Positions 17,070 through 28,462 are shown, numbered from the stretch's first letter. The stretch is DNA of 64,000 bases from Micromonospora sediminicola (GCF_900089585.1 NZ_FLRH01000004.1:1233001-1297000); one strand, 5' to 3'. Notes: a model not told the origin generated them from the sequence alone. A program made the numbers and translations.

Positions 17070-18251
17070 CGGTTCCGGGAGCTGTGGGACGAGATCGCGC
17101 CGATCGGGCGGGACGCCGGCAGCGGCGGCTACCTGCGCTACGCGCTGACCGAGCCGGAACTCACCCTGCGCGCCTGGTTCCGGGACCAGGCCGACCGGCG
17201 CGGCATGCCCGTGTCCGAGGACGGCAACGGCAACATGTTCGCCTGGTGGGGCGACCCGGCGGCCGGCGACGCGGTGCTCACCGGCAGCCACTTCGACTCG
17301 GTGCCGCACGGCGGGGCGTACGACGGGCCGCTCGGCATCGTCAGCGCGTTGCTCGCCGTGGACGAGCTGCGGGCCGCCGGCGTCACCCCGGTCCGGCCGG
17401 TGGTGGTGGCCGCGTTCGTCGAGGAGGAGGGCGCGCGGTTCGGCGTACCCTGCCTGGGGTCGAGGCTGCTCACTGGCGAGATCGACGTCGACCGCGCGGC
17501 CGGGCTGCGCGACCACGCCGGGGTGAGCTTCGCCGACGCGCTGGGCGACCGGCCGGCGGGCGCCGACCCGGCGCTGCTCGGCCGCTTCGCGGCCTTCGTC
17601 GAGCTGCACGTCGAGCAGGGCCGCGCCCTGGTCGACGCGGACACGCCGGTCGCGGTGGCCTCCGCGATCTGGCCGCACGGCCGGTGGCGGTTCGACTTCA
17701 CCGGCGAGGGCAACCACGCGGGTACGACCCGGATGGCCGACCGCCGCGACCCGATGCTCACCTACGCGTTCACCGTGCTCGCCGCGAACAAGGAGGCCCG
17801 GCTGCGCGGCGCGCACGCCACCGTCGGCCGGGTGTCGGTCGAGCCGAACGCCACCAACGCCGTCCCGTCGCGGGTCACCGGCTGGCTGGACGCCCGGGCG
17901 GCCGAGGCGGACACGCTGTACGGTCTGGTCGAGGCGGTACGGACCAAGGCCGCCGAGCGGGCCGGCCGGGACGGCACCGCGCTGACCTGCACACAGGAGT
18001 CGGCGACCCCGCTCGTGGCGTTCGACGGTGGGCTGGCCGGGCGGCTGGTCACGCTGCTCGACGCGCCGGTGCTGCCCACCGGCGCCGGCCACGACGCGGG
18101 GGTGCTGGCGGCGCACCTGCCCACCGCGATGTTGTTCGTGCGCAACCCGACCGGGGTGTCGCACTCCCCCGCCGAGTCCGCCACCGACGCCGACTGCGCC
18201 GCCGGGGTCGCCGCCCTGGCCCGGGTGCTGGAGGAGCTGGCATGCCGTTGA
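17031..18251 (+). CDS. M20-family amidohydrolase (allantoate/N-carbamoyl-amino-acid hydrolase type)
   Basis: 406 residues from TTG 17031. Metal-binding motifs of the two-zinc M20 hydantoinase/carbamoylase group are present: [17 protein letters not shown] (His87, Asp98), [10 protein letters not shown] (Glu131-133 region), [18 protein letters not shown] and a C-terminal GAGHDAG. These enzymes cut N-carbamoyl or ureido groups. In this operon, between hutU and hutF, the only missing histidine step is removal of formyl from N-formyl-L-glutamate, normally done by HutG, so that is its likely reaction (inference). No better in-frame start exists before the conserved [13 protein letters not shown] segment. 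Its stop overlaps hutF by 10 bp. Confidence 0.8.
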   Translation: MLTHPAWKGSLPHRFRELWDEIAPIGRDAGSGGYLRYALTEPELTLRAWFRDQADRRGMPVSEDGNGNMFAWWGDPAAGDAVLTGSHFDSVPHGGAYDGPLGIVSALLAVDELRAAGVTPVRPVVVAAFVEEEGARFGVPCLGSRLLTGEIDVDRAAGLRDHAGVSFADALGDRPAGADPALLGRFAAFVELHVEQGRALVDADTPVAVASAIWPHGRWRFDFTGEGNHAGTTRMADRRDPMLTYAFTVLAANKEARLRGAHATVGRVSVEPNATNAVPSRVTGWLDARAAEADTLYGLVEAVRTKAAERAGRDGTALTCTQESATPLVAFDGGLAGRLVTLLDAPVLPTGAGHDAGVLAAHLPTAMLFVRNPTGVSHSPAESATDADCAAGVAALARVLEELACR

Positions 18252-19600
18252 CCCGCTGGCTGGCCGAGTACGCCTGGCTGCCCGACCACGCCGAGCCCAC
18301 CCCGGACGTGCTGATCGAGGCGACGGACGGGCGGCTCACCGCCGTCACCCCGCTGACCGGCGGCGGGTCGCCGGCCGCCGGGGTGGAGGTGCTCGGCGAC
18401 GCCACCCGGCTGCCCGGGCTGACCCTGCCCGGGCTGGCCGACGCCCACTCGCACGCGTTCCACCGGGCGCTGCGCGGGCGCACCCACGACGGGCGCGGCG
18501 ACTTCTGGTCCTGGCGGGACCTCATGTACTCGGTCGCCGCCCGGCTCGACCCCGACTCCTACCTCGCGTTGGCCCGGGCCGCGTACGCGGAGATGGCGCT
18601 CGCCGGGATCACCTGCGTGGGCGAGTTCCACTACCTGCACCACGGCCCCGGCGGCACCCCGTACGACGACCCGAACGCGATGTCCGCCGTGCTGGTCGAG
18701 GCCGCCGCGCACGCCGGCATCCGGCTCACCGTGCTCGACGCCGCGTACCTGACCGCCGGGGTGGACGGCGCGGAGCTGGTCGGCCCGCAGCGCCGGTTCG
18801 GCGACGGCGACGCGTTGCGCTGGGCGGAGCGGGTCGACGCGTTCCGCCCGGCCGACGAGCACGTCCGGCTCGGCGCGGCGATCCACTCGGTCCGCGCGGT
18901 GCCCGCCGAGCAGCTCGCCACCGTGGCCGGCTGGGCCGACCGGCACGGGCTGCCGCTGCACGTGCACCTGTCCGAGCAGCCGGCCGAGAACGACGCCTGC
19001 CGGGCCGTGCACGGGTGCACCCCGACCCGGCTGCTCGCCGACCACGGCGTGCTCGGCCGGCACACCACCGCCGTGCACGCCACGCACCCGACCGCCGCCG
19101 ACGTGGCGCTGCTCGGCGACAGTCGCACCGGCGTCTGCCTCTGCCCCACCACCGAGCGGGACCTGGCCGACGGGATCGGCCCGGCCCGCCGGATGGCCGA
19201 GGCGGGCAGCCCGCTCAGCCTCGGCAGCGACAGCCACGCCGTGGTGGACCTGTTCGAGGAGGCCCGCGCGGTGGAGCTGGACGAGCGGCTGCGCACCCGG
19301 AAACGGGGGCACTTCAGCGCCGCCGACCTGGTCACCGCCGCCACCGTGGGCGGGCACGCCGCGCTCGGCTGGGGCGACGCCGGCCGGCTCGCCGTCGGCG
19401 ACCGGGCCGACCTGGTGACGGTACGGCTGGACAGCGCCCGCACGGCCGGCGTGCCGCCGGTCGGCGTGTTCTTCGCGGCCACCGCCGCCGACGTGACGCA
19501 CGTGGTGGTGGACGGCCGGACCGTGGTGGCCGACGGCCGGCACCTGACCGTCGACGTCCCCACCGAGCTGCGGGACTCGATCGCGGCGGTGTTGTCGTGA
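18242..19600 (+). CDS. hutF: Formimidoylglutamate deiminase HutF
   Basis: 452 residues, full length. An amidohydrolase-superfamily enzyme that converts N-formimidoyl-L-glutamate to N-formyl-L-glutamate and ammonia. Metal ligands are visible in [33 protein letters not shown] and [17 protein letters not shown]; the last is typical of HutF. Its presence fixes the route as the five-step histidine pathway. ATG 18242 lies within the end of the M20 gene, and hutI begins in its stop codon (GTGA), so the block is coupled. Confidence 0.94.
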   Translation: MPLTRWLAEYAWLPDHAEPTPDVLIEATDGRLTAVTPLTGGGSPAAGVEVLGDATRLPGLTLPGLADAHSHAFHRALRGRTHDGRGDFWSWRDLMYSVAARLDPDSYLALARAAYAEMALAGITCVGEFHYLHHGPGGTPYDDPNAMSAVLVEAAAHAGIRLTVLDAAYLTAGVDGAELVGPQRRFGDGDALRWAERVDAFRPADEHVRLGAAIHSVRAVPAEQLATVAGWADRHGLPLHVHLSEQPAENDACRAVHGCTPTRLLADHGVLGRHTTAVHATHPTAADVALLGDSRTGVCLCPTTERDLADGIGPARRMAEAGSPLSLGSDSHAVVDLFEEARAVELDERLRTRKRGHFSAADLVTAATVGGHAALGWGDAGRLAVGDRADLVTVRLDSARTAGVPPVGVFFAATAADVTHVVVDGRTVVADGRHLTVDVPTELRDSIAAVLS

Positions 19601-20796
19601 TCGGCAGCCTGCTGGTGGACCACATCGGCGAACTGGTCACCAACGACGGGCGGGGCGGCGACCCGCTGGGCGTCCGCCGCGACGCCGCCCTGCTGATCGA
19701 GGACGGCAAGGTGGCCTGGGTCGGGCCGGCCCGCTACGCGCCCGCCGCCGACCGGCGGATCGACGCCGACGGCGCGGCCGTGCTGCCCGGCTTCGTGGAC
19801 AGCCACGCCCACCTGGTCTTCGCCGGTGACCGGGCCGCCGAGTTCGCCGCCCGGATGGCCGGCGAGCCCTACACCGGCGGCGGCATCCGGACCACCGTCG
19901 GCGCCACCCGCGCCGCCTCCGACGACGACCTGCGCGCCACCGTGCGCCGGCTGCGCGCGGAGATGCTGCGGCAGGGCACCACCACCGTCGAGATCAAGAG
20001 CGGGTACGGCCTGAGCGTCGCCGAGGAGGCCCGCTCGCTGCGGATCGCCGCCGAGTTCACCGAGGACACCACGTTCCTCGGCGCGCACGTGGTCCCCGCC
20101 GAGTACGCCGACCGCCCGGACGACTACGTGGGCCTGGTCTGCGGCCCGATGCTGGCCGCCGCCGCGCCGTACGCCCGCTGGATCGACGTGTTCTGCGAAC
20201 GGGGCGCGTTCGACGCCGACCACGCCCGGGCGATCCTCGCCTGCGGGCAGGCGGCCGGTCTGGGCGTGCGGCTGCACGCCAACCAGCTCGGCCCGGGGCC
20301 GGGCGTCCAACTCGGGGTGGAACTGGGCGCGGCCAGCGTGGACCACTGCACCCACCTGACCGACGCCGACATCGACGCGCTCGCCGGTTCGACCACCGTC
20401 GAGTGGCTCTCCGGGCCGCCGACCAACACGGTCGCCACGCTGCTGCCCGGGGCGGAGTTCTCCACCCGCTCGCCCTACCCGGACGCGCGCCGGCTGCTCG
20501 ACGCCGGCGTCACCGTGGCGCTGGCCACCGACTGCAACCCCGGTTCCTCGTACACCTCGTCGATGCCGTTCTGCGTCGCGCTCGCCGTACGCGAGATGCG
20601 GATGACCCCGGCGGAGGCGGTGTGGGCCGCGACCGCCGGTGGGGCGGCGGCGCTGCGCCGCACCGACGTGGGCCGGCTGACCCCCGGGGCCCGGGCCGAC
20701 CTGATGATCCTCGACGCCCCCACCCACCTGCACCTGGCCTACCGGCCGGGTGTGCCACTGATCCGCCAGGTTCTGCACAACGGAGTGCCGCGATGA
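19597..20796 (+). CDS. hutI: Imidazolonepropionase HutI
   Basis: 399 residues. A metal-dependent amidohydrolase that opens the imidazolone ring to N-formimidoyl-L-glutamate. Characteristic motifs: [77 protein letters not shown]. The GTG at 19597 overlaps the hutF stop; its own stop overlaps the hutH start (ATGA). Confidence 0.95.
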   Translation: MIGSLLVDHIGELVTNDGRGGDPLGVRRDAALLIEDGKVAWVGPARYAPAADRRIDADGAAVLPGFVDSHAHLVFAGDRAAEFAARMAGEPYTGGGIRTTVGATRAASDDDLRATVRRLRAEMLRQGTTTVEIKSGYGLSVAEEARSLRIAAEFTEDTTFLGAHVVPAEYADRPDDYVGLVCGPMLAAAAPYARWIDVFCERGAFDADHARAILACGQAAGLGVRLHANQLGPGPGVQLGVELGAASVDHCTHLTDADIDALAGSTTVEWLSGPPTNTVATLLPGAEFSTRSPYPDARRLLDAGVTVALATDCNPGSSYTSSMPFCVALAVREMRMTPAEAVWAATAGGAAALRRTDVGRLTPGARADLMILDAPTHLHLAYRPGVPLIRQVLHNGVPR

Positions 20797-22331
20797 CCAC
20801 CGTGACCATCCTGTCCACCGGGATCACCCCCGCCGACGTGCTCGCGGTCGCTCGCGGCACCGCCAAGGTCGTGCTCGACCCGGCCGCCACCGAGGCCATG
20901 GCGACCAGCCGGTCCATCGTGGACGGCATCGAGGCCGCCGGCCGCCCGGTGTACGGCGTCTCCACCGGGTTCGGGGCGCTGGCCAACACGTTCGTCGCCC
21001 CGGAGCGGCGGGCCGAGTTGCAGCACGCGCTGATCCGCTCGCACGCGGCCGGCGTGGGCGCGCCGATGCCCCGCGAGGTGGTGCGGGCCATGATGCTGCT
21101 GCGGGTGCGCTCGCTCGCGCTGGGCCGCTCCGGCGTCCGCCCGCTGGTCGCCGAGGCGCTGGTGGACCTGCTCAACCACGAGGTCACGCCCTGGGTGCCG
21201 GAGCACGGCTCGCTCGGCGCGTCGGGTGACCTCGCGCCGCTGGCGCACTGCGCGCTGGTGCTGCTCGGCGAGGGCTGGGTGCTCGGTCCGGCCGGCGACC
21301 GGATCCCCGCCGCGGACGCGCTGCGCCGGGTCGGGCTGGCGCCGGTGTCGCTGGCCGCCAAGGAGGGACTGGCGCTGATCAACGGCACCGACGGTATGCT
21401 CGGCATGCTGCTGCTGGCCGTCCGCGACGCCCGGCACCTGTTCGCCATGGCCGACGTCACCGCCGCGCTGGCCATCGAGGCGATGCTCGGCTCGGAGCGG
21501 CCGTTCCTGCCCGAGCTGCACGCCATCCGCCCGCACCCCGGGCAGGCCGCGTCGGCGGCGAACATCCACCGGCTGCTGCAGGGTTCGGCGGTGATGGACT
21601 CGCACCGCGACGACCTGGCCCACGCGGTGCAGGACGCGTACTCGATGCGCTGTGCCCCGCAGGTGGCCGGCGCGGCCCGGGACACGCTCGACTTCGTCGA
21701 GGTGGTCGCCGGCCGGGAGCTGCTGTCCGTGGTGGACAACCCGGTCGTGCTGCCCGACGGGCGGGTCGAGTCGACGGGCAACTTCCACGGCGCGCCGCTC
21801 GGCTTCGCCGCCGACTACCTGGCCATCGCCGCCGCCGAGGTGGGCGCGATCGCCGAACGGCGGGTGGACCGGCTGCTCGACGTGGCCCGCAACCGGGACC
21901 TGCCGGCGTTCCTCTCCCCCGACGCCGGGGTGAACTCCGGGCTGATGATCGCCCAGTACACCGCCGCCGGCATCGTGGCGGAGAACCGCCGGCTGGCCGC
22001 CCCCGCCTCGGTCGACTCGCTGCCCACCAGCGGCATGCAGGAGGACCACGTCTCGATGGGCTGGGCGGCCACCAAGAAGCTGCGCACCGTGCTGGACAAC
22101 CTGACCAGCCTGCTCGCGGTGGAGCTGCTGGCCGCCGTACGCGGACTTCAGCTGCGGGCGCCGCTGGAGCCGTCGCCGGCGGGCCGGGCGGCGCTGGCCG
22201 CGCTCGGCGGGGCGATCGGCGAGCCGGGGCCGGACGTGTTCCTCGCCCCGCTGATGGAGGCGGCGCGCGAGGTGGTGCTCGGGCCGGCGCTGCGGGCCGC
22301 GATCGAACGCGAGGTCGGCCCGCTCGGCTGA
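20793..22331 (+). CDS. hutH: Histidine ammonia-lyase HutH
   Basis: 512 residues, full length. It deaminates L-histidine to urocanate, the first step of the pathway encoded by this operon. The MIO cofactor precursor Ala-Ser-Gly is present at residues 143-145 ([15 protein letters not shown]), the catalytic tyrosine at Tyr54 in VYGVSTGFG, and [11 protein letters not shown] near the end is characteristic. It starts inside the hutI stop codon and ends the operon, converging on a secreted-protein gene 4 bp later. Confidence 0.96.
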   Translation: MTTVTILSTGITPADVLAVARGTAKVVLDPAATEAMATSRSIVDGIEAAGRPVYGVSTGFGALANTFVAPERRAELQHALIRSHAAGVGAPMPREVVRAMMLLRVRSLALGRSGVRPLVAEALVDLLNHEVTPWVPEHGSLGASGDLAPLAHCALVLLGEGWVLGPAGDRIPAADALRRVGLAPVSLAAKEGLALINGTDGMLGMLLLAVRDARHLFAMADVTAALAIEAMLGSERPFLPELHAIRPHPGQAASAANIHRLLQGSAVMDSHRDDLAHAVQDAYSMRCAPQVAGAARDTLDFVEVVAGRELLSVVDNPVVLPDGRVESTGNFHGAPLGFAADYLAIAAAEVGAIAERRVDRLLDVARNRDLPAFLSPDAGVNSGLMIAQYTAAGIVAENRRLAAPASVDSLPTSGMQEDHVSMGWAATKKLRTVLDNLTSLLAVELLAAVRGLQLRAPLEPSPAGRAALAALGGAIGEPGPDVFLAPLMEAAREVVLGPALRAAIEREVGPLG

Positions 22332-22335
22332 CCGG

Positions 22336-24075
22336 TCAGGCCCGGCTCCACCGCAGCATCCCGCGCAGCGGATCCGGGTCGTCGTCACAGAGCTGCGTGA
22401 AGCGCAGAGTCAGTGCGGTGAGGGCACCGTCGGCGTCGTGGGTGGCGGTGTCCACCACCAGGTCGCCGGTGACCTTGTTGCAGGCGCGACCGTTTCCGCT
22501 CACCGACAGGGCGGCCTTGACGGGGTTGCCGGCGGCGCCGTAGCCGACGGGGTACCAACCCGGCTGCCAGACGGGAGCCCATCCCGGCTGGCCCGCGAGG
22601 AAGTTCCAGGTCTCGCTGTAACCGTCGCCGAAGCTCAACCGCACCCCGGCCGCCGACCAGTCCGCCCGGGCGGCGGTGTCCACCGCCAGCAGCCGCGTCT
22701 GGCCCTGCCCGACGAACTCGCCCGGGGCCGAGGCCAGATAGAGCCAGTTGCCGGCGGCCGGCACCGCACCGGCGGGCGGCTGCCACGGATAGGTCGAGGG
22801 ATCCTTCGCGGGAGCCGGCACGGTGGCATCGTCCCGCTGGTAGCGGACGAAGCCCCGCGTCGGGTCCAGCGAGTCGGGGCAGAACTGCTCGAAGCGCAGG
22901 ACGAACCGGTCCAGCGTGCCGTCCCCACCCCGGGCCACGTCCTCCAGCACGAAGGTGGCAGTCGCGTCCGGGCTGCTGCAACTGGTCCCCGCACGCCCGG
23001 CGTCGAAGCCCGGCACGCCGTACTGGTAGCCGTGCACCGTCCAGGCGCCGGCGACGATCGGGCTGACCCGGTCACCACTGGTGGTCAGGCGCAGGGAGGC
23101 GTCCCGGTCGCCGTCGAGATCCACCCGTAGCTCCCCGTCGCTCTCCACGACCTTGACCCCGGCGGTGGCCAGGGTGTCGTACGTGCTGATCCCCTGGCCG
23201 GCCCAGTCGCCGATGCTGCTCTCCAGGTAGACGGCGGTGGCCGGCCCGGACAGCACCGGCTCCGGTGCCGTCCACGGCAGCGGTACGTCGTCGGCGTCGT
23301 CCCGGAGGATCCGGACCTGGCCCCACGGGTCGCCGATCTGCGCGTTGCCCGCCGACAGCGGTTTGAGCAGCAGGGTCTCCAGCGGCTCCGGCGACACGTC
23401 ACCCTGGACGGTCAGCGGGATGGAACCGGAGGTGGTGCTGCCCGGGAGGGTGAGCGTGCCGCCGGCAGCGGCCACGTCCTCGCCGGTTCGCGCGGTGTAC
23501 TGCGAGCGCAGCTCCCAGATGAGGGAGGTGGACTTCTTCGCCGGCACCGGAAGCGTGACCGGCACCGCGACCCGGACGGATCCGGAGTCCGGTTCGGGAA
23601 CCGTGACGTCGCCGATCACGAACCCGGCGGGCACGCCGTCGAAGACGGCGTCCCGGATCACGACCCGCCCCACCGCACGCTCGACGCCGGCGCCCGCGAC
23701 GGCGCTGACCTCGACGGTGGCGACCTGGTCGAGCGTCTCCGTCACGCCGTCCCCGCGCACCTGCACCGGGACGGACGTGGCCTGCTGGCCGGCCGCGATC
23801 GTGCCGGTGCCGGACCCGAGCACCAGGTCGGCGCCGTCCGCCGTGCCGGCCCGGACCGCCCAGGTGAAGGTGACCGGCGCGGTCGCCGGCCGGTCCAGCA
23901 CCACCGGCACCGCGGCGCGGGCGTCGGGCGCACCGCCGATCGGCTCCATCAGCCGAATGTCGCCGACGCCGAGCGCGGGCGACGTGGTCGCGGCGGCCGG
24001 CGCGGCGCCGACGGCGACCGACGCCCCCACCACCAGGACCACCGGCAGGACACGACACAGTGGACGAACGAGCAT
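22336..24075 (-). CDS. Secreted protein with Calx-beta-like domains
   Basis: 579 residues. An N-terminal signal peptide (Arg-bearing start, hydrophobic run VLPVVLVVGASVAVGAA, cleavage near AAAT) is followed by two Calx-beta-like segments (about 40-150 and 155-265: repeated pattern of AVPVVLDRPATAPVTFTW, GDGVTETLDQ and VTVPEPDSGSVRVAVPVTL). The C-terminal ~300 residues contain two similar repeats, each with a conserved FTQLCDDDPDPLRGMLRW or FEQFCPDSLDPTRGFVRY ending; I do not recognise this domain. Probably a surface or secreted adhesion-like protein. ATG 24075 has GGGGGAA 6 nt upstream; the frame extends to 24144 but the signal peptide sets the start. Confidence 0.65.
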   Translation of the reverse strand: MLVRPLCRVLPVVLVVGASVAVGAAPAAATTSPALGVGDIRLMEPIGGAPDARAAVPVVLDRPATAPVTFTWAVRAGTADGADLVLGSGTGTIAAGQQATSVPVQVRGDGVTETLDQVATVEVSAVAGAGVERAVGRVVIRDAVFDGVPAGFVIGDVTVPEPDSGSVRVAVPVTLPVPAKKSTSLIWELRSQYTARTGEDVAAAGGTLTLPGSTTSGSIPLTVQGDVSPEPLETLLLKPLSAGNAQIGDPWGQVRILRDDADDVPLPWTAPEPVLSGPATAVYLESSIGDWAGQGISTYDTLATAGVKVVESDGELRVDLDGDRDASLRLTTSGDRVSPIVAGAWTVHGYQYGVPGFDAGRAGTSCSSPDATATFVLEDVARGGDGTLDRFVLRFEQFCPDSLDPTRGFVRYQRDDATVPAPAKDPSTYPWQPPAGAVPAAGNWLYLASAPGEFVGQGQTRLLAVDTAARADWSAAGVRLSFGDGYSETWNFLAGQPGWAPVWQPGWYPVGYGAAGNPVKAALSVSGNGRACNKVTGDLVVDTATHDADGALTALTLRFTQLCDDDPDPLRGMLRWSRA

Positions 24076-24199
24076 GGCGCTTCCCCCGTCGAGAAGGGCC
24101 CGACGCTCGGGACAGGCCTGCACCGACGGTATGGCCGGGGTCACCCGTCCGCAACCGGACGCGGCCCGACGGCCGTCGGTTCCGCCGCCGTCGCCGCCC

Positions 24200-24823
24200 T
24201 CAGCCGGTTGCGGGGAGCACCTTGGCGACCAGCTTGGCCAGCTCGCGCAGCGCCTTGCCGCGGTGGCTGACCGCGTCCTTCTCCTCGGGCGTCAGCTCGG
24301 CGTTGGTCCGCTCCTGCCCGTCACCCAGGAAGATCGGGTCGTAGCCGAACCCGCCCTCGCCGCGCGGCGCGCGCAGCAGCCGGCCCGGCTGCCGGCCGTC
24401 GACCAGGTGCTCCTTGCCGCCCGGCAGCACCAGCGCCACCGTGCAGACGAAGGCCGCGCCCCGGTGCTCGTCCGGCACGTCGGCCACCTGGTCCAGCAGG
24501 AGCTGGAGGTTGGCGCGGTCGTCGCCGTGCCCGCCGGACCAGCGGGCGCTGAACACCCCGGGCATGCCGTTGAGCGCGTCCACCGCGATGCCGGAGTCGT
24601 CGGCGATGGTCGGCAGGCCGGTGCGCCGGCAGCCCTCCCGGGCCTTGATCAGCGCGTTCTCGCCGAACGTCAGGCCGGTCTCCGGCAACTCCGGATATTC
24701 CTCCACGTCGTCGAGGCCGAGCAGGGCGATCCGGTGGGCGCCGAGCGCGCCGTCCAGGATCCGCTGCAACTCGACGAGCTTCTTGCGGTTACGGGTGGCC
24801 AGGAGCACCTTGTTGTCGGTCAC
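24200..24823 (-). CDS. rdgB: RdgB/HAM1 non-canonical purine NTP pyrophosphatase
   Basis: 207 residues. It hydrolyses dITP, dXTP and related deaminated purine triphosphates to monophosphates, keeping them out of nucleic acids. Motifs: [17 protein letters not shown] at the N-terminus, [35 protein letters not shown] and [10 protein letters not shown] at the end. GTG 24823 overlaps the rph stop by four bases. The rph-rdgB pair is widely conserved in bacteria. Confidence 0.94.
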   Translation of the reverse strand: MTDNKVLLATRNRKKLVELQRILDGALGAHRIALLGLDDVEEYPELPETGLTFGENALIKAREGCRRTGLPTIADDSGIAVDALNGMPGVFSARWSGGHGDDRANLQLLLDQVADVPDEHRGAAFVCTVALVLPGGKEHLVDGRQPGRLLRAPRGEGGFGYDPIFLGDGQERTNAELTPEEKDAVSHRGKALRELAKLVAKVLPATG

Positions 24824-25548
24824 AGGTTCAGCGCCTTCCGCTGCGCGTCGGCCAGTTCCAGGCAGCCCGCCACGCCCAGGTCGAGCAGCGCGTCGAGCTG
24901 GTCGCGGGCGAAGACGCCGGCCTCGCCCGTGCCCTGCACCTCGACGAAGTCGCCGGCGCCGGTACAGACCACGTTCATGTCGACCTCGGCGGTCACGTCC
25001 TCGGCATAGCAGAGGTCGAGCATCGGCTCGCCGCCGATCACACCGACGCTCACCGCGGACACCGAGCGGTGCATCACCTTCTCCACCTTGCCGGTGAGCG
25101 CCTTGCGCTCGGCCAGCCAGGTCACCGCGTCGTACAGGGCGACGTACGCGCCGGTGATCGCGGCGGTGCGGGTGCCGCCGTCGGCCTGGAGCACGTCGCA
25201 GTCGAGCACCACGGAGTTCTCGCCCAACGCCTTCAGGTCGACGCAGGCACGCAGGCTGCGGCCGATCAGCCGGGAGATCTCGTGGGTGCGCCCGCCGACC
25301 TTCCCCCGGACGCTCTCCCGGTCGGAGCGGGTGTTGGTGGCGCGGGGCAGCATCGCGTACTCGGCGGTCACCCAACCCAGCCCGGAGCCCTTGCGCCAGC
25401 GCGGCACGCCCTCGGTGACGCTGGCCGTGCAGAGCACCCGGGTCGCGCCGAACTCGACGAGCACCGAGCCCTCCGGGTGGGTGCTCCAGCCCCGGGTCAG
25501 CGTCACCGGTCGGAGTTGGTCGGGCCGCCGCCCGTCAGGTCGCGCCAT
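24820..25548 (-). CDS. rph: Ribonuclease PH
   Basis: 242 residues, the normal length. A phosphorolytic 3'-5' exoribonuclease that trims tRNA 3' ends and forms a hexamer. Conserved stretches: [22 protein letters not shown] near the N-terminus (split here), [31 protein letters not shown] with the phosphate-binding arginines, and [27 protein letters not shown] -10-like box ends 6 nt before ATG 25548, so the rph-rdgB pair likely has its own leaderless promoter. Confidence 0.95.
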   Translation of the reverse strand: MARPDGRRPDQLRPVTLTRGWSTHPEGSVLVEFGATRVLCTASVTEGVPRWRKGSGLGWVTAEYAMLPRATNTRSDRESVRGKVGGRTHEISRLIGRSLRACVDLKALGENSVVLDCDVLQADGGTRTAAITGAYVALYDAVTWLAERKALTGKVEKVMHRSVSAVSVGVIGGEPMLDLCYAEDVTAEVDMNVVCTGAGDFVEVQGTGEAGVFARDQLDALLDLGVAGCLELADAQRKALNL

Positions 25549-25554
25549 GCCTGC

Positions 25555-25560
25555 ACCCTA
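25555..25560 (-). promoter_or_regulatory. Putative -10 box (TAGGGT) of rph-rdgB
   Basis: On the minus strand TAGGGT ends 6 nt before ATG 25548, with no Shine-Dalgarno between, indicating a leaderless transcript for rph-rdgB. Confidence 0.4.
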
Positions 25561-25602
25561 TGCGGTGCGGTGATCGCCCCGCCCGCGGGTGCCGCCGGCC
25601 GG

Positions 25603-26349
25603 TCAGATGTCGTAGCTGGCGCCCGCCCGGACCACCTCGAGCGGCCCGGCGAACGCCCCGGCCGCCGACTCCACCGTGTGCGACTCGCTGCCCCACGCGG
25701 GGACGAGGTGGGTGAGCAGCAGCCGGCCCACCCCCGCCTTGGTGGCCGCCTCGCCGGCCTCCCGGCCGGTCAGGTGCAGGTCCGGCGGGTTGTCCACGCC
25801 GTCCATGTAGCTGGCCTCGCAGAGGAACACGTCGGCGTCCTGGGCCAGCCGCAGCAGCGCCTCGCAGGGCGCGGTGTCGGCGGAGTAGCAGAACACCCGG
25901 CCACCGTGCTCCAGCCGCACCCCGTACGTCTCGACCGGGTGGTTCATCCGGTCGACGGTGACGGTGAACGGGCCGATCGGGAACGTGCCCGGCTGCAGGC
26001 CGTAGAACTGGTAGACGTCCTCCACCGAGCCCTCCTCCTGCCCGTACGCGCTGGCCAGCCGGTCCGGCGCGCCGGAGGGGGCGTACATCGGCAGAGGCGG
26101 GTACGGGCCGTCCGGCGCGTACCGGCGCACCACCACGTAGGACACCGCGTCGAACATGTGGTCGCAGTGCAGGTGGGTGAGGAGGACGGCGTCCGGGGCG
26201 TGCAGCCCGACGTAGCGCTGGAGCGTGGAGAGCGAACCCACCCCGAAGTCGATCAGGAGCCGGAAACCGTCGGCCTCCAGGAGGTAGGCGGAGCAGGGGG
26301 ACTCGGGCCCGGGGAAGCTGCCCGCGCAGCCGAGGACGGTCAGTCGCAT
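25603..26349 (-). CDS. MBL-fold metallohydrolase (Rv1339-like)
   Basis: 248 residues. A metallo-beta-lactamase fold with TVLGCAGSFPGPESPCSAYLL at the start and the metal motif LLTHLHCDHMFDAV (HxHxDH with Cys in the fourth place), then ETYGVRLEHGGRVFCYSADTAPC and LTHLVPAW. Position between cysM and rph matches the mycobacterial Rv1339 gene, reported as an atypical cyclic-AMP phosphodiesterase; that activity is plausible but not shown by sequence alone. The first part (TVLGCAGSFPGPESPC) is also used by RNase Z-like proteins, the main alternative. Confidence 0.75.
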   Translation of the reverse strand: MRLTVLGCAGSFPGPESPCSAYLLEADGFRLLIDFGVGSLSTLQRYVGLHAPDAVLLTHLHCDHMFDAVSYVVVRRYAPDGPYPPLPMYAPSGAPDRLASAYGQEEGSVEDVYQFYGLQPGTFPIGPFTVTVDRMNHPVETYGVRLEHGGRVFCYSADTAPCEALLRLAQDADVFLCEASYMDGVDNPPDLHLTGREAGEAATKAGVGRLLLTHLVPAWGSESHTVESAAGAFAGPLEVVRAGASYDI

Positions 26350-26529
26350 CCGGTTGCCTCGATCTCACGGTGGGTAGTCGACGCGTCGGAAGTCGCCCCG
26401 CCGTTGATCTCTACCGACGCGCTCGCCACGCTGCGCAGCCTACGCGTCGGCCCGGTCGGGCAAGAATCATCTGCCGGAAGTTGTCATCAACGTGACACCC
26501 GTACACGTCTGGTCCCGGGAGATGACGAC

Positions 26530-26561
26530 GGTCCGGCCGGCGACACGTCGCCGACCGGACC
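26530..26561 (-). terminator. Hairpin terminator after cysM
   Basis: 14-bp arms (26530-26543 and 26548-26561) with one mismatch and a 4-base loop, 13 bp downstream of the cysM stop on the minus strand. No U-tract is obvious, as is common in high-GC actinobacteria. Confidence 0.6.
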
Positions 26562-26574
26562 GATCGTCGGGCCG

Positions 26575-27549
<975 letters not shown>

Positions 27550-27894
27550 CTAGCGGGCGGCGGTGGCGCGCGCCGCGACCGCGTGCGAGGCGATGGCCGC
27601 CGCCGCGGCGAAGCCGAACGCGCCGCCGGCCACGGCCGGCAGGATGGTCACGCTGTCGCCGTCGTTGAGCTTGGCGTCGAGCGCGCCCAGGAAGCGGACG
27701 TCCTCGTCGTTGACGTAGACGTTGACGAACCGGTGCAGCGCCCCGGCGTCGGTGACCAGCCGGGCCCGCAGGCCGGCGTGCCGGGAGTCCAGGTCGGTGA
27801 GCAGGTCGGCGAGCGTGTCACCGCTGCCCTCGACGACCTTCGCGCCGCCGGTGTAGCTGCGCAGGATGGTGGGGATGCGAACCTCGATGGCCAT
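27550..27894 (-). CDS. cysO: Ubiquitin-like sulfur carrier CysO with extended C-terminus
   Basis: 114 residues; a ThiS/MoaD-type beta-grasp protein. IPTILRSYTGG, FVNVYVNDEDVRF and DGDSVTILPAVAGG match mycobacterial CysO. In that protein the Gly-Gly is the C-terminus and is adenylated and thiocarboxylated. Here Gly90-Gly91 is followed by 23 more residues (AFGFAAAAAIASHAVAARA and four more), in frame and ending in TAG. The carrier could not be activated until the tail is removed; the adjacent JAMM protease Mec is a candidate. An annotation error is unlikely as no stop or plausible frameshift lies at the Gly-Gly. Confidence 0.88.
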   Translation of the reverse strand: MAIEVRIPTILRSYTGGAKVVEGSGDTLADLLTDLDSRHAGLRARLVTDAGALHRFVNVYVNDEDVRFLGALDAKLNDGDSVTILPAVAGGAFGFAAAAAIASHAVAARATAAR

Positions 27895-27960
27895 GGTGTC
27901 TCGTGCTCCTCGTTCGGGTCGTGCCAGGTGACGGACAGGGAAGATGTGCCGGCGCTGGGG

Positions 27961-28449
27961 TCAGCGGCCGGAACACTCGTAGTCGACCGTCGCCGGGCTC
28001 TGCCCGAACATGTAGGACTGGACGGCGTGCGGGTCCACGGCGGCATCCACGATCTCGACCGGCTCCTCGGTGACCACGCCGTCGACGATCCGGAAGGAGC
28101 GGATCTCCTCGGTGTCGGACTCACGGGTCGAGACGAGCAGGTAGTGCGCTCCCGGCTCACCGGCGAAGGAGACGTCCGTGCGGGACGGGTAGGCCTCCGT
28201 GGCGGTGTGCGAGTGGTAGATGACGACCGGCTCCTCGTCGCGGTCGTCCATCTCGCGCCAGACCCGCAACTGCTCCATCGAGTCGAACTCGTAGAAGGTC
28301 ATCGAGCGGGCGGCGTTGTCCATCGGGATGTGCCGGGTCGGGGTGTCGCTGCCGGCGGGACCGGCGACCACGCCGCACGCCTCGTCCGGGTGGTCCCGAC
28401 GCGCGTGGGCGACGATCGCGTCGATGATCGACCGGTCGATGCTCAGCAC
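27961..28449 (-). CDS. mec: Mec, JAMM/MPN+ metalloprotease of CysO-cysteine
   Basis: 162 residues. A JAB1/MPN metalloprotease that in mycobacteria releases cysteine from the CysO-cysteine adduct. The zinc motif is complete: Glu23 in PDEACG, His79 and His81 in YHSHT, then Ser89 and Asp92 in SRTD. It is separated from cysO by 66 bp and is on the same strand. GTG 28449 is preceded at 7 nt by TAGGCT, suggesting a leaderless start. It may also cut the CysO tail (inference). Confidence 0.9.
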   Translation of the reverse strand: MLSIDRSIIDAIVAHARRDHPDEACGVVAGPAGSDTPTRHIPMDNAARSMTFYEFDSMEQLRVWREMDDRDEEPVVIYHSHTATEAYPSRTDVSFAGEPGAHYLLVSTRESDTEEIRSFRIVDGVVTEEPVEIVDAAVDPHAVQSYMFGQSPATVDYECSGR

Positions 28450-28456
28450 GCCGCCC

Positions 28457-28462
28457 AGCCTA
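28457..28462 (-). promoter_or_regulatory. Putative -10 box (TAGGCT) of mec-cysO-cysM
   Basis: Minus-strand TAGGCT ends 7 nt before the mec GTG at 28449, in the 55-bp gap after the DUF2017 gene, which makes mec-cysO-cysM a possible separate leaderless transcription unit. Confidence 0.4.
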
